A DNA stretch of 64,000 bases, taken from positions 72,351 through 136,350 of the forward strand of contig NZ_KE007345.1 in assembly GCF_000400715.1 (NCBI RefSeq), written 5' to 3'. Positions within the stretch are counted from its first letter, which is position 1. Every line of letters begins with the position of its first letter. The notes below the pieces were generated by a model. It was not told the DNA's origin, did no database searches, and worked only from the letters and a program-made list of their open reading frames with translations. The translations under genes were made by a program, and so were the position numbers. Shown piece by piece: positions 54,205-62,142 of this stretch. The stretch is from Acinetobacter genomosp. 15BJ (GTDB lineage: Bacteria > Pseudomonadota > Gammaproteobacteria > Pseudomonadales > Moraxellaceae).

Positions 54205-57147
54205 TTAGACCATCCAACTATCATCTTTGCCTGATCGGCCAGAGCCATCCCGTCTGCCATAGTCATCGCCAAACTGCGGTATGTCATTGGCCACTGCTAA
54301 ATACACCTGTTCATCACTGTTGGCATAGCCCTGCATCATTTTCACCTGTTTAAATACTGGATCATCCTGATTCAGGGCAATCTGATGCAGTGGCCAGTCC
54401 ACCACACCTTCTAGTTCCCGACGCGCTTTAATAAAATCCACAATCCATTTATTGGTCGGCCCAGTATAGGGTGCACCTGTGTTCAGTGCATCCACCACCT
54501 GCTGTACATTAAAGGTTTCCATGCTGCCGGTTTTCCAGCTCAGGCCATAGGCCAGAAAGTTAATAATATGCCGTTCTATTTCACCAGGACTTTTACCTGC
54601 TGTTCTGCAATCCAGACCAAGAGCCGTAGTATGCTGAATCACATTACGCCATTCCTCGACCTTGAGTACCGATTTAAAAATATTCACAATCGCAGTCTTA
54701 CGCTGATCCATAAAATGCACCCCATCCATATCCACCGCAGGCAGATCATCTACATGCGCCAAGCGGGTATTCCAGTGACACAAGCTATGTACCAGTATGC
54801 CCTTGGCATTCGGGGTCAACCGTGCCAACATGGCTAAGTTATTGTTAATATTCTGGGCACATTTGAGTTTCTCTTCTTCCTTTTCTACAGTTTTGAGCCA
54901 TTGAGCAAATTTTTTCTGCCCATTTTGCATATATTTTGCCGCATCCTTTAACCACTCAATATCGGTGGTCGCAGCCAGCATAGCCAGTACCTGTGACAAA
55001 AGCATAAAGGCATCATTGGCAATATAGGTCAGTAATTTAAACCCGGCCTTCAGCAACTGAAAGTATATAAAGCTGGCAAATTCCAATAACTGCGCCGAGT
55101 CTACGGTAAAGTCCAGCTTTCCCTTGGCCCCCGCGCCCCAGCACAGATGCGCTGCAACCTTTAACCTGATTTTCCCCTCATGCAAATACACATATAAGTT
55201 AAAACCGGCTGCCGCACCAATACTGGCACCGAGGGTAAAGGAGGCTTTGGCCAGGGTACTGTATTTAAAATTGATACCATCCTGTTCCTTTGCATTACTG
55301 TCCACATTAAACCATTGCAACTCAAGTTTAGGCGTTGCGGACACCTGCGCCCCGGCAAAAGCATCCACCGTCACCGAGGCCTGATTACCGACATCGTCTC
55401 CTGGCTTTTTATCGGTCACTTCCATACTGGAAATTGCCCCTCTGCCGCGTCTTACCGCATTCTGCATGGTCGCAGCAGGGTCATTACGGATAGCTCTGAG
55501 CACCTGCTTGCCGTCTTCCTGCCCGACTTCCACCGCAACCTGCCCGTTCAGGGCAATATTGGCACCTGCAAAACCATTCAATTCAATACCCGCAATAAAG
55601 CGAATACGGCAAACATCTTCCTGCTCTAAAAACTGCATCCCCCAACCGTATTTTGACGGGAAGAAAAAATTCCAGTCGGCCTGACCTTCAAACAACACCA
55701 GTTTGGCCGCGGCCTGTGCTTTGGCCTTACCCGAAATATGTTTTTTTGAAATGCTGAGTGACGCCTCTGCCCCATTGGTCCCGACAAAACGTAACCATTG
55801 CGCTTCAACTGTGAGCAGATCATCTTCACCCATAATACTGTACTGATTGGCATATTCTCCGCCAAGCCGTCCCAGCACAGGTAAATACAGGTCATAAATC
55901 GCCTTGGACGGCTTACTTTTTGCCTTGGCCAGTTCCAGATTAAAATCTTCTGTAAACTTCTTTAAGCTGTCTTTAAATTCCTGTGGCGTTGCTGAAGATA
56001 TTTTCTCTGCCCCCTGACGCGAAGAAACTGGACCCGTCATTTTCAGCGAGGTTGCAAATTTATTAATCTTTTTCCCCCTGAGGTCTTCCGCTCGTTGTAC
56101 ACTGATATAACGCCTTAACAGATTCGGCTGACCATTGGAACCAGAAGCCTCAATCACAAATACTTCCCGGATATCAGCTGGTTTACGAAATTCACCATTC
56201 AGCTTTTGCAATACCTCTTTCTGTGCAATCCCCAACTTCTCTTCAATTTTTTTAATATCTGTGGGATCTTTCGCTTCCAGTTTTAACTTTAGCTCTTCCC
56301 GAGCGCCATAAATCTTACTGATTGAACGCTCAAAATCTTTCGACAGTTTATCAAAAGGCTCAAACACTTCCTGTGGCAGTACATAAATTTCGTTGGTATG
56401 TGGACTGATCACAATCGGCAGGATTTCCTTACTCCCTAAACTGGCTGTATAGGTTTCCTTAGGATGTGTCGATGTGCTGCTGAGTGGCAGGGCAAATACG
56501 TGATATGTGGCAGCTGAAGAGGTCGCCAGTGGCAGATTCAGTGGCGATTTAAATTTCTGTCCAAAATAGTTCACTTCAACATAATTGGAGGAGCCTACAT
56601 ATGGAAATCCAGTCATTCCCTTGGCAGTGGTCTTATCTGACAGTATTTTCTTATTGTCCTTGTCATAAATGCTATAACTGACACCAACCAGTGGCTTGTT
56701 ATGCAGCATGATCTGATAGCCAGTAAATGCCTTCAGTCTGACTTCAATTTTTTTGCTGTGATAACTGTACTTTTTACCGCCTTTCTCTTCAAAGACTAGG
56801 CCTGAAAAGCTGCCGTCTTCACTAAAACTGTATTTCCCCTTTTTGCCGTCACGTGCCTCAATAGTCCGGCCATTGATCTTTAATAAAAAATCCTGATCCT
56901 TATCTTCCAGCGTAATTTCAACTGTTTCACCATTGGCTCTGGTTTTATTACTGAAACGCTGACTAGCGGTTGCCTTGCCTGATCCATCTTTCGGCTTTAC
57001 AGAGATTTCATAGGACAAGTTTGCCAATGGGCTATCCACATTATTTTTAATAACAAAAATAATCCTGAACTTTTGAATAACATCACTTACACCCCACTGT
57101 TTTTTTAATCGGGCAAGACCCGCAGGATTCTGGTCAAAAAATGTCAT
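54205..57147 (-). CDS. Putative T6SS effector linked to VgrG, toxin type unknown
   Basis: 980 residues, starting six bases after the vgrG stop with a weak AAGGA site, so the two are translated together. The N-terminal about 220 residues look like beta-rich Ig/transthyretin-like domains. The middle (about 240-500) is helical and charged. A segment with LCWGAGAKGKLDFTV at about 670-685, of a kind seen in large T6SS toxins such as VasX-like and BTH_I2691-type proteins, is followed by a hydrophobic stretch (about 685-730) that could insert in membrane. The C-terminal 250 residues hold no motif I know. Antibacterial activity is inferred from the neighbourhood. Confidence 0.6.
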   Translation of the reverse strand: MTFFDQNPAGLARLKKQWGVSDVIQKFRIIFVIKNNVDSPLANLSYEISVKPKDGSGKATASQRFSNKTRANGETVEITLEDKDQDFLLKINGRTIEARDGKKGKYSFSEDGSFSGLVFEEKGGKKYSYHSKKIEVRLKAFTGYQIMLHNKPLVGVSYSIYDKDNKKILSDKTTAKGMTGFPYVGSSNYVEVNYFGQKFKSPLNLPLATSSAATYHVFALPLSSTSTHPKETYTASLGSKEILPIVISPHTNEIYVLPQEVFEPFDKLSKDFERSISKIYGAREELKLKLEAKDPTDIKKIEEKLGIAQKEVLQKLNGEFRKPADIREVFVIEASGSNGQPNLLRRYISVQRAEDLRGKKINKFATSLKMTGPVSSRQGAEKISSATPQEFKDSLKKFTEDFNLELAKAKSKPSKAIYDLYLPVLGRLGGEYANQYSIMGEDDLLTVEAQWLRFVGTNGAEASLSISKKHISGKAKAQAAAKLVLFEGQADWNFFFPSKYGWGMQFLEQEDVCRIRFIAGIELNGFAGANIALNGQVAVEVGQEDGKQVLRAIRNDPAATMQNAVRRGRGAISSMEVTDKKPGDDVGNQASVTVDAFAGAQVSATPKLELQWFNVDSNAKEQDGINFKYSTLAKASFTLGASIGAAAGFNLYVYLHEGKIRLKVAAHLCWGAGAKGKLDFTVDSAQLLEFASFIYFQLLKAGFKLLTYIANDAFMLLSQVLAMLAATTDIEWLKDAAKYMQNGQKKFAQWLKTVEKEEEKLKCAQNINNNLAMLARLTPNAKGILVHSLCHWNTRLAHVDDLPAVDMDGVHFMDQRKTAIVNIFKSVLKVEEWRNVIQHTTALGLDCRTAGKSPGEIERHIINFLAYGLSWKTGSMETFNVQQVVDALNTGAPYTGPTNKWIVDFIKARRELEGVVDWPLHQIALNQDDPVFKQVKMMQGYANSDEQVYLAVANDIPQFGDDYGRRDGSGRSGKDDSWMV

Positions 57148-57153
57148 TATTAT

Positions 57154-59931
57154 TTATCCTTCAATATCCAGCGTAAACCCTTTAACATTCGGGTCATCTA
57201 TATACACAGAAACTTTTTGTGGGCCCTTAGTCTGAACCCTTTGTGTTTTGCCCTGATTATCCGTCACACCTTTTATCACACTGCCGTCTTCCAGCAGCAT
57301 CACATATTTTTTATTTGCAATTGGCTGACCAGATAAGTCATTCGCCTTATAAGTCAGATAGCAGGGTGAGGAATTAAACGTTCTTTGCGACATGTCTACC
57401 TTCGCCCCACCCTTAAAGATATGCTGCCCGGCATTGACTACAAATGGAAAGGGAGTGGTTACAGAAACCCCTGAGCCATTTAGCCTTAATTCCGAACCCT
57501 CTGTTTTAAGCACAATCTCTTTCGGGCTGGTGATATAAACTGTGTCTTCTGTGGAAATAATCTGTAACTGCTTCCGGGCAATCACATCCAGTACATCATT
57601 CTGTGCCACCATCTCCACTTTGCCCTGACCAGCAATGGCACTGATGCCGCCCTGGGCCGAAAAGGCACTAATTTTCTCGCGGGCATGACCAATCAGCGAC
57701 TTCTGGGTACTTAGGTTAATGCTGTCTCCGGCGGTCTGGCTGATCTGACCCTGTGCTGAAACATGGATGTCTTCATTGCTGCTTAAAGCGATGCTATTTG
57801 GGGAGGTCAGAATCATCAGCGCCTGTTTAAAAGCTTTGGCCTTGCCTTGATCCTGCTGTTCAATTTGTTCCAGAAAAGCTTTCAAATTATCTAACACCGC
57901 CAACGGATCGGTCTGCTGGTTCTTAGCTACCTCACTTAAGGCTTTGGCACTATTCAGGCTGGCGTCCAGTTGAGACTTCGCTTCAGCCGCATCCAGATGA
58001 TGACCCTGTGCCCGTGCCTGTGGATGAGTACTAATCAATAAGCCTTCTCCAGCCCGCACCGCACCCCACTGATCCGTCCTCAGTTCAAAGCCTTCACCAC
58101 GTCCTTCACTTTCCTCGGTTTCCTTTGGATGACTGAGATTCCCCAGATTGAGCTGGGTCGCTGCATGACTGCTTTGCAGTTGTGCTGAAATCTGCCCAGG
58201 AGTGTCATCTAGCCGTAACTGATTGTATCCTTCAGCACCAATTTCACGGGAACGAATCCCCGACAGTCTACGGGTCTCTGGTAACTGGCCTTTGTTATCA
58301 AACTTCGACGGCGAACGCTGCCCCTGATGCAGACGTCCCATTATGAAAGGTCGGTCTGGGTCCCCTCCGAAAAAGTCTATTGCAATCAGCTCTCCAACCC
58401 GCGGCAGAAAGCGTGCCCCATAGCCTTCACCAGCCCACGGGGTCAGCACATCCACCCATGCTGAGTCAGTATCATTGCCATTTGCACCAGCACCACCATC
58501 ATGTGCGTGGTCCTCTTCACGGGTAAACAGGAAGCGTACCTTGACCCGACCCCATTCATCTGTATAAATTTCCTCACCAGCTGGCCCCACCACACGTCCA
58601 ATCATTGCATGGGTCTGTGGCCGATGTCGTAGTGGATTGTATTCAGGTTGCAATGGAATGCTGCGCCGCTGCAAGGTCAGACGATTGCCCTGACGCTGCT
58701 CAGTTGCCTGAAGCTGTGGTATTTCCCAGTCACTACGCATAAGTAACTGATTCAGCTGATCGTTCAAGTCCTTCGGTAAATTATTCTGATTAAAGTAATG
58801 CTTGCTGGTAATCAGTAGTTCGCAGTCACTCCCAGCACTTTCATTGATTTCTGGATGATCCGTAAGTACAAAATAATAGCCCACCTGAGCATTACGTACT
58901 GTAGAGTCAGCACTAAAGTTTTTGGCCTCTTGATTGTGATAAGCCTTGAATTGATCATTCAGGCGTTCAATCTGGGTATTGCCGGACGCTGTTGCACCAT
59001 CCTCAGCGTTTAAATCGCTGATCCAAGCAGGAGAAACACTCCATGCATCCTCAAGCCCGAGTGAGGCTGTATCATACTGGCTGGAATGCTGATGCGGACT
59101 CAGCACTGAGCCTGCACCTTCTTCCTGTTGCAGCACATCAGCCTGCCAGCGTTGGATATGTACAGCGGTGGATTGTAAGCTGCGTGCTGAAATCAGAGAA
59201 GTGATGCTGTCTGTGGCCTGTACCGCACTGCTCTCAGGGTGGTAGCGAATACTGCGGCGTGGCAGGGACTGATACTGTGAATTATCATCAATCAGCCTGA
59301 GTCTCTGTGGCTGAAGCGGGTCTCTGAAACCGCTCACATCTGGCTGGACTTCATCGATCAGCCAGTTAATTCCCTCACTTCTCAACAATCGGGTTAGAAA
59401 GTCATGATCATTTTCAGAAACCTGCATTATGAATGGGCGTACATCATAATCGCGACTTAAGCCGCTCTTATCCAGTGTCAGACTGGCGGCGAACAATGGA
59501 CTACGCTGTTGCCACTCCTTAAACAACACATCCAGTATCTGCGGAACAGATTTATTTAAGAACACCCGGGAGTTTCTGCGCTTTGTCCATAAAGCCGTGG
59601 CATCCTGCATGGTTAACTTATAGACCGTCAGTGCACCATCTGAAGCCCCTACGCTGGCAGCGGTAATCAGCCCTGTAGTTCTGAATATTCCGGTGTCCGT
59701 GAGCTGGTCTACGGCGACCCGCAGGCCAATGAAATTCTTCAGCGCAATAGCGTGACTGGTAGACAAACAAATGAGCTCTGCACGACTTTCACCATTCATT
59801 TCATGGCTGCCATCAATCCTCTGCAGCAATACCTGTGCGCCAATTATTGGATTCGAAAACTGTATATGTAGAGCGCGTTTCTGTGCAGTTAGACCCAGCC
59901 GATCCAAGGCTGTATAAATATTATTCAGCAT
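57154..59931 (-). CDS. vgrG: VgrG, T6SS tail spike with C-terminal cargo-like extension
   Basis: 925 residues. The N-terminal gp27-like part (about 1-430) is followed by the OB-fold/gp5 region with GRVVGPAGEEIYTDEWGRVK (about 445-465) and DVLTPWAGEGYGARFLPRVG. A DUF2345-type helix spans about 555-830. From about 855 a transthyretin-like extension follows (YKANDLSGQPIANKKYVMLL), which probably serves as docking site for the downstream effector. VgrG trimers cap the Hcp tube and puncture target cells. It lies 56 bases after the multi-HTH gene. No T6SS structural genes are in this window, so this is an orphan VgrG cluster. Confidence 0.93.
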   Translation of the reverse strand: MLNNIYTALDRLGLTAQKRALHIQFSNPIIGAQVLLQRIDGSHEMNGESRAELICLSTSHAIALKNFIGLRVAVDQLTDTGIFRTTGLITAASVGASDGALTVYKLTMQDATALWTKRRNSRVFLNKSVPQILDVLFKEWQQRSPLFAASLTLDKSGLSRDYDVRPFIMQVSENDHDFLTRLLRSEGINWLIDEVQPDVSGFRDPLQPQRLRLIDDNSQYQSLPRRSIRYHPESSAVQATDSITSLISARSLQSTAVHIQRWQADVLQQEEGAGSVLSPHQHSSQYDTASLGLEDAWSVSPAWISDLNAEDGATASGNTQIERLNDQFKAYHNQEAKNFSADSTVRNAQVGYYFVLTDHPEINESAGSDCELLITSKHYFNQNNLPKDLNDQLNQLLMRSDWEIPQLQATEQRQGNRLTLQRRSIPLQPEYNPLRHRPQTHAMIGRVVGPAGEEIYTDEWGRVKVRFLFTREEDHAHDGGAGANGNDTDSAWVDVLTPWAGEGYGARFLPRVGELIAIDFFGGDPDRPFIMGRLHQGQRSPSKFDNKGQLPETRRLSGIRSREIGAEGYNQLRLDDTPGQISAQLQSSHAATQLNLGNLSHPKETEESEGRGEGFELRTDQWGAVRAGEGLLISTHPQARAQGHHLDAAEAKSQLDASLNSAKALSEVAKNQQTDPLAVLDNLKAFLEQIEQQDQGKAKAFKQALMILTSPNSIALSSNEDIHVSAQGQISQTAGDSINLSTQKSLIGHAREKISAFSAQGGISAIAGQGKVEMVAQNDVLDVIARKQLQIISTEDTVYITSPKEIVLKTEGSELRLNGSGVSVTTPFPFVVNAGQHIFKGGAKVDMSQRTFNSSPCYLTYKANDLSGQPIANKKYVMLLEDGSVIKGVTDNQGKTQRVQTKGPQKVSVYIDDPNVKGFTLDIEG

Positions 59932-59987
59932 AGGTTATTATTTATTTTCCAATATTAAGATTGACTATACAGTATATTCTGCTGGCA

Positions 59988-61631
59988 TTAGCCTTGAGGA
60001 TTGTCACCACTTTGTAACTTCGTTTGTTGTTCCTGCTGGAACTGTTTCAGTAATTGACGCCGATATCTGACCTGATCATAGCTGAGATGGTATTTCTGCT
60101 GCAGTTGTCCAATGCTTAAATCCATCAGGTCCTGCTGATGTTCCAAAACCCATTTCCAGCTTTGCTTCTTTACAGAAGGCAGATGGAGTGCCTTCCTTAA
60201 AATATTCCGAGTTTTCACAATGTATGCTGTACTACGGTTCAATTGCTTTGCAATTTCTGCAATGCTCAGATCAGTGCTCATCAATATCTCCTGATGCTGT
60301 AAACGCCATGCAGCAAGCTCTTCACGATCACCAGACAGTCCCAGTAGCTGCCGCAACAGCGTTCTGTTGCGGGTGACCTGTAGCTGAGTCATATTCAGCT
60401 GTACCGCCTTTTCTGCCCTGCTCAAATCTGGGTCAAGCAAAATATGCTGATGATCATACAGCCATTGTCGACGCTGCTGCATTCTCAGTTTTTCCTGCTC
60501 AGCCAAATTTGGCAACTGATTTTCCCTGCATATTCTTTGATATGCTTTCTGTGCAATCTGCGGCGAAACATTATAGAGTTGCCGTATCTCTTTCAGACTC
60601 ATCTGCAGCATTGCATGCTTATTTTCCTGATACCACTGTTCACAAACAATATCTGCCTGGCTAGAGCGTGCAGCCTTTTTCCTGATCACACCAGCCGCCT
60701 TGACCAGATATTCTGCATAAGCTGTAACCTGATACTGGGTGAATCCATATTTCTGCTGCAATTCTAAGAAACTGTCATAAAGTATTTCGTCCTGATGTTC
60801 GACCAGCCATGCTCGGTGTTCCTCAGTCCATTTTCGCATTATAGGTAAACACTTCGTTTGAGGCAGCTTCAGCTTTTTGCGCAATGAATAACGGATATGT
60901 ACAACTTGTTTTTCATTCAGCTGTAATTTCTGGGCAATCTCTCTAACCGAAAGCACTGGACTGAGCAGCAGCTCCTGATGATCTGCAAGCCACTGTTGAC
61001 GCTCTTGTGCCTTTTCCTGCATCCGTTCATTAATGGTTGGCAGCCCAAGTTCTTTACATGCCCGTTCGTGAAACCTCCAGGCCACGTAATAATCTGATGT
61101 TAAAACAACGGCCATAACTTGCTCAAATGTCTGACATCTGGCTATTTTTTCTTTGTTTTTATGAAAATTCTGTTCTTTTTCATAATCCATTATCCGCTTT
61201 CTGCTGCGCTTTATACCAAACTCACTTCTCAGAATAGCAACACAAGCATTTACTTCGTGCTGTCGCAAACTATATTTTTCAAATAACTCCTGAAAACTGT
61301 TATACAGTATGTCTTCCTTGCGCTTCAGCACCCAGGCATAATCATATTTTGTATGTGCTCGCTGGAAACTGAACATACGCCTCATTTTGCTGACTGCTGA
61401 ACCAGATACACCTAACTCTCGTATCGCCTCACTCCGTTTAGTTTTTTCAATAAACTCGACTAACTCCTGAGTAATAATGAAGGACTTAGCACCTCCCGGT
61501 CTGTTCGATCCATATAACCATCCACTGTACAGGATAATTCCTGCTGCTGTTTTACGCTCTTCGTAGACGTCCCAATCTTCACCTTGCCAGTCTTTAATGG
61601 TTCTTATCGGATATAATTTGTATTTTCCCAT
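59988..61631 (-). CDS. Protein of eight tandem degenerate helix-turn-helix units
   Basis: 547 residues; no family recognised. After an N-terminal HTH-like segment (53-88, with EAIRELGVSGSAVSKMRRMF) come about eight units of 45-60 residues, most anchored on a Trp: W100, about 157-200 (no Trp anchor), W214, W275, W333, W390, W442 and W494. Each unit reads W..(D/E)HQ..(I/L)L....LS..EIA..L......V...R..LRK. Most end in LRK-L-LP or similar. Such arrays suggest DNA binding to a long repetitive site, or a scaffold. It is first in the operon with vgrG. AAGG lies very near the ATG, so the start is not certain. Confidence 0.75.
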   Translation of the reverse strand: MGKYKLYPIRTIKDWQGEDWDVYEERKTAAGIILYSGWLYGSNRPGGAKSFIITQELVEFIEKTKRSEAIRELGVSGSAVSKMRRMFSFQRAHTKYDYAWVLKRKEDILYNSFQELFEKYSLRQHEVNACVAILRSEFGIKRSRKRIMDYEKEQNFHKNKEKIARCQTFEQVMAVVLTSDYYVAWRFHERACKELGLPTINERMQEKAQERQQWLADHQELLLSPVLSVREIAQKLQLNEKQVVHIRYSLRKKLKLPQTKCLPIMRKWTEEHRAWLVEHQDEILYDSFLELQQKYGFTQYQVTAYAEYLVKAAGVIRKKAARSSQADIVCEQWYQENKHAMLQMSLKEIRQLYNVSPQIAQKAYQRICRENQLPNLAEQEKLRMQQRRQWLYDHQHILLDPDLSRAEKAVQLNMTQLQVTRNRTLLRQLLGLSGDREELAAWRLQHQEILMSTDLSIAEIAKQLNRSTAYIVKTRNILRKALHLPSVKKQSWKWVLEHQQDLMDLSIGQLQQKYHLSYDQVRYRRQLLKQFQQEQQTKLQSGDNPQG

Positions 61632-61735
61632 ACCTTATAACTTCACTGAATCAATTTAATTCTGTTAAATTTTATCCAGAGGGTCCAGAAAGAAATCGAA
61701 ACACTCCAACTGAAAATTACTGGCCGCCATTGTTG

Positions 61736-62073
61736 TTGCAGAAATTCGCTTACCTTAAAATATGTCACTTTGCAAAACAAACTCTGGTAAATTCAATCAC
61801 TACTGAAACCTTAAACTCATTAGATAAATTAATTAATAAAACTAAAAATTGCGAAGTCATCAAGATAAATCTGGTTACTAAAATAAACCGTTGGATACAC
61901 CTAGCTCTGCTGTGATAACTTGGTTAATCGCACAATTGAACTACCATAAATACCACTTGGGCGAATAATAACGCTCTGTTGTGACTAATTGTGCTAATGT
62001 GGTGACCCTGCTCAAATAAGTGTTTAGCGACACGTTGAGATGTTTTACCATAACCAATAAATAAAATATGCAT
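61736..62073 (-). pseudogene. Decayed remnant of the epimerase gene
   Basis: 61818-61982 aligns with 51272-51436 of the intact epimerase with many substitutions and at least one frameshift. The alignment then jumps across about 334 missing bases to the 160-bp repeat at 61983 (matching 51771 on), so the start codon and first codons are preserved at 62073. The match upstream of 61818 (GCAGAAATTCGCTTACC) is weaker. The remnant is divergent from recG, as the intact gene is at the left end. Confidence 0.8.
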
Positions 62074-62142
62074 ACACACCTTTGAGCAGAGATGACATCA
62101 GTTCAGCAATTACAAGGCGTTGGTGCTGCCGCAGCGACCCTC
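61983..62142. repeat. Direct repeat, right copy, flanking the T6SS module
   Basis: 160 bp identical to 51771-51930 at 157 positions. It holds the start of the decayed epimerase, the 18-base gap and the first 17 codons of recG. Confidence 0.92.

Noticed and set aside
54568..55895. Frames antisense or out of frame to the effector gene
   Set aside because: No start signals, and the sense frame is long and continuous with the vgrG operon.
51771..62142. Composite transposon or IS-mediated insertion
   Set aside because: The flanking repeats are parts of epimerase and recG; there are no transposase genes or terminal inverted repeats.
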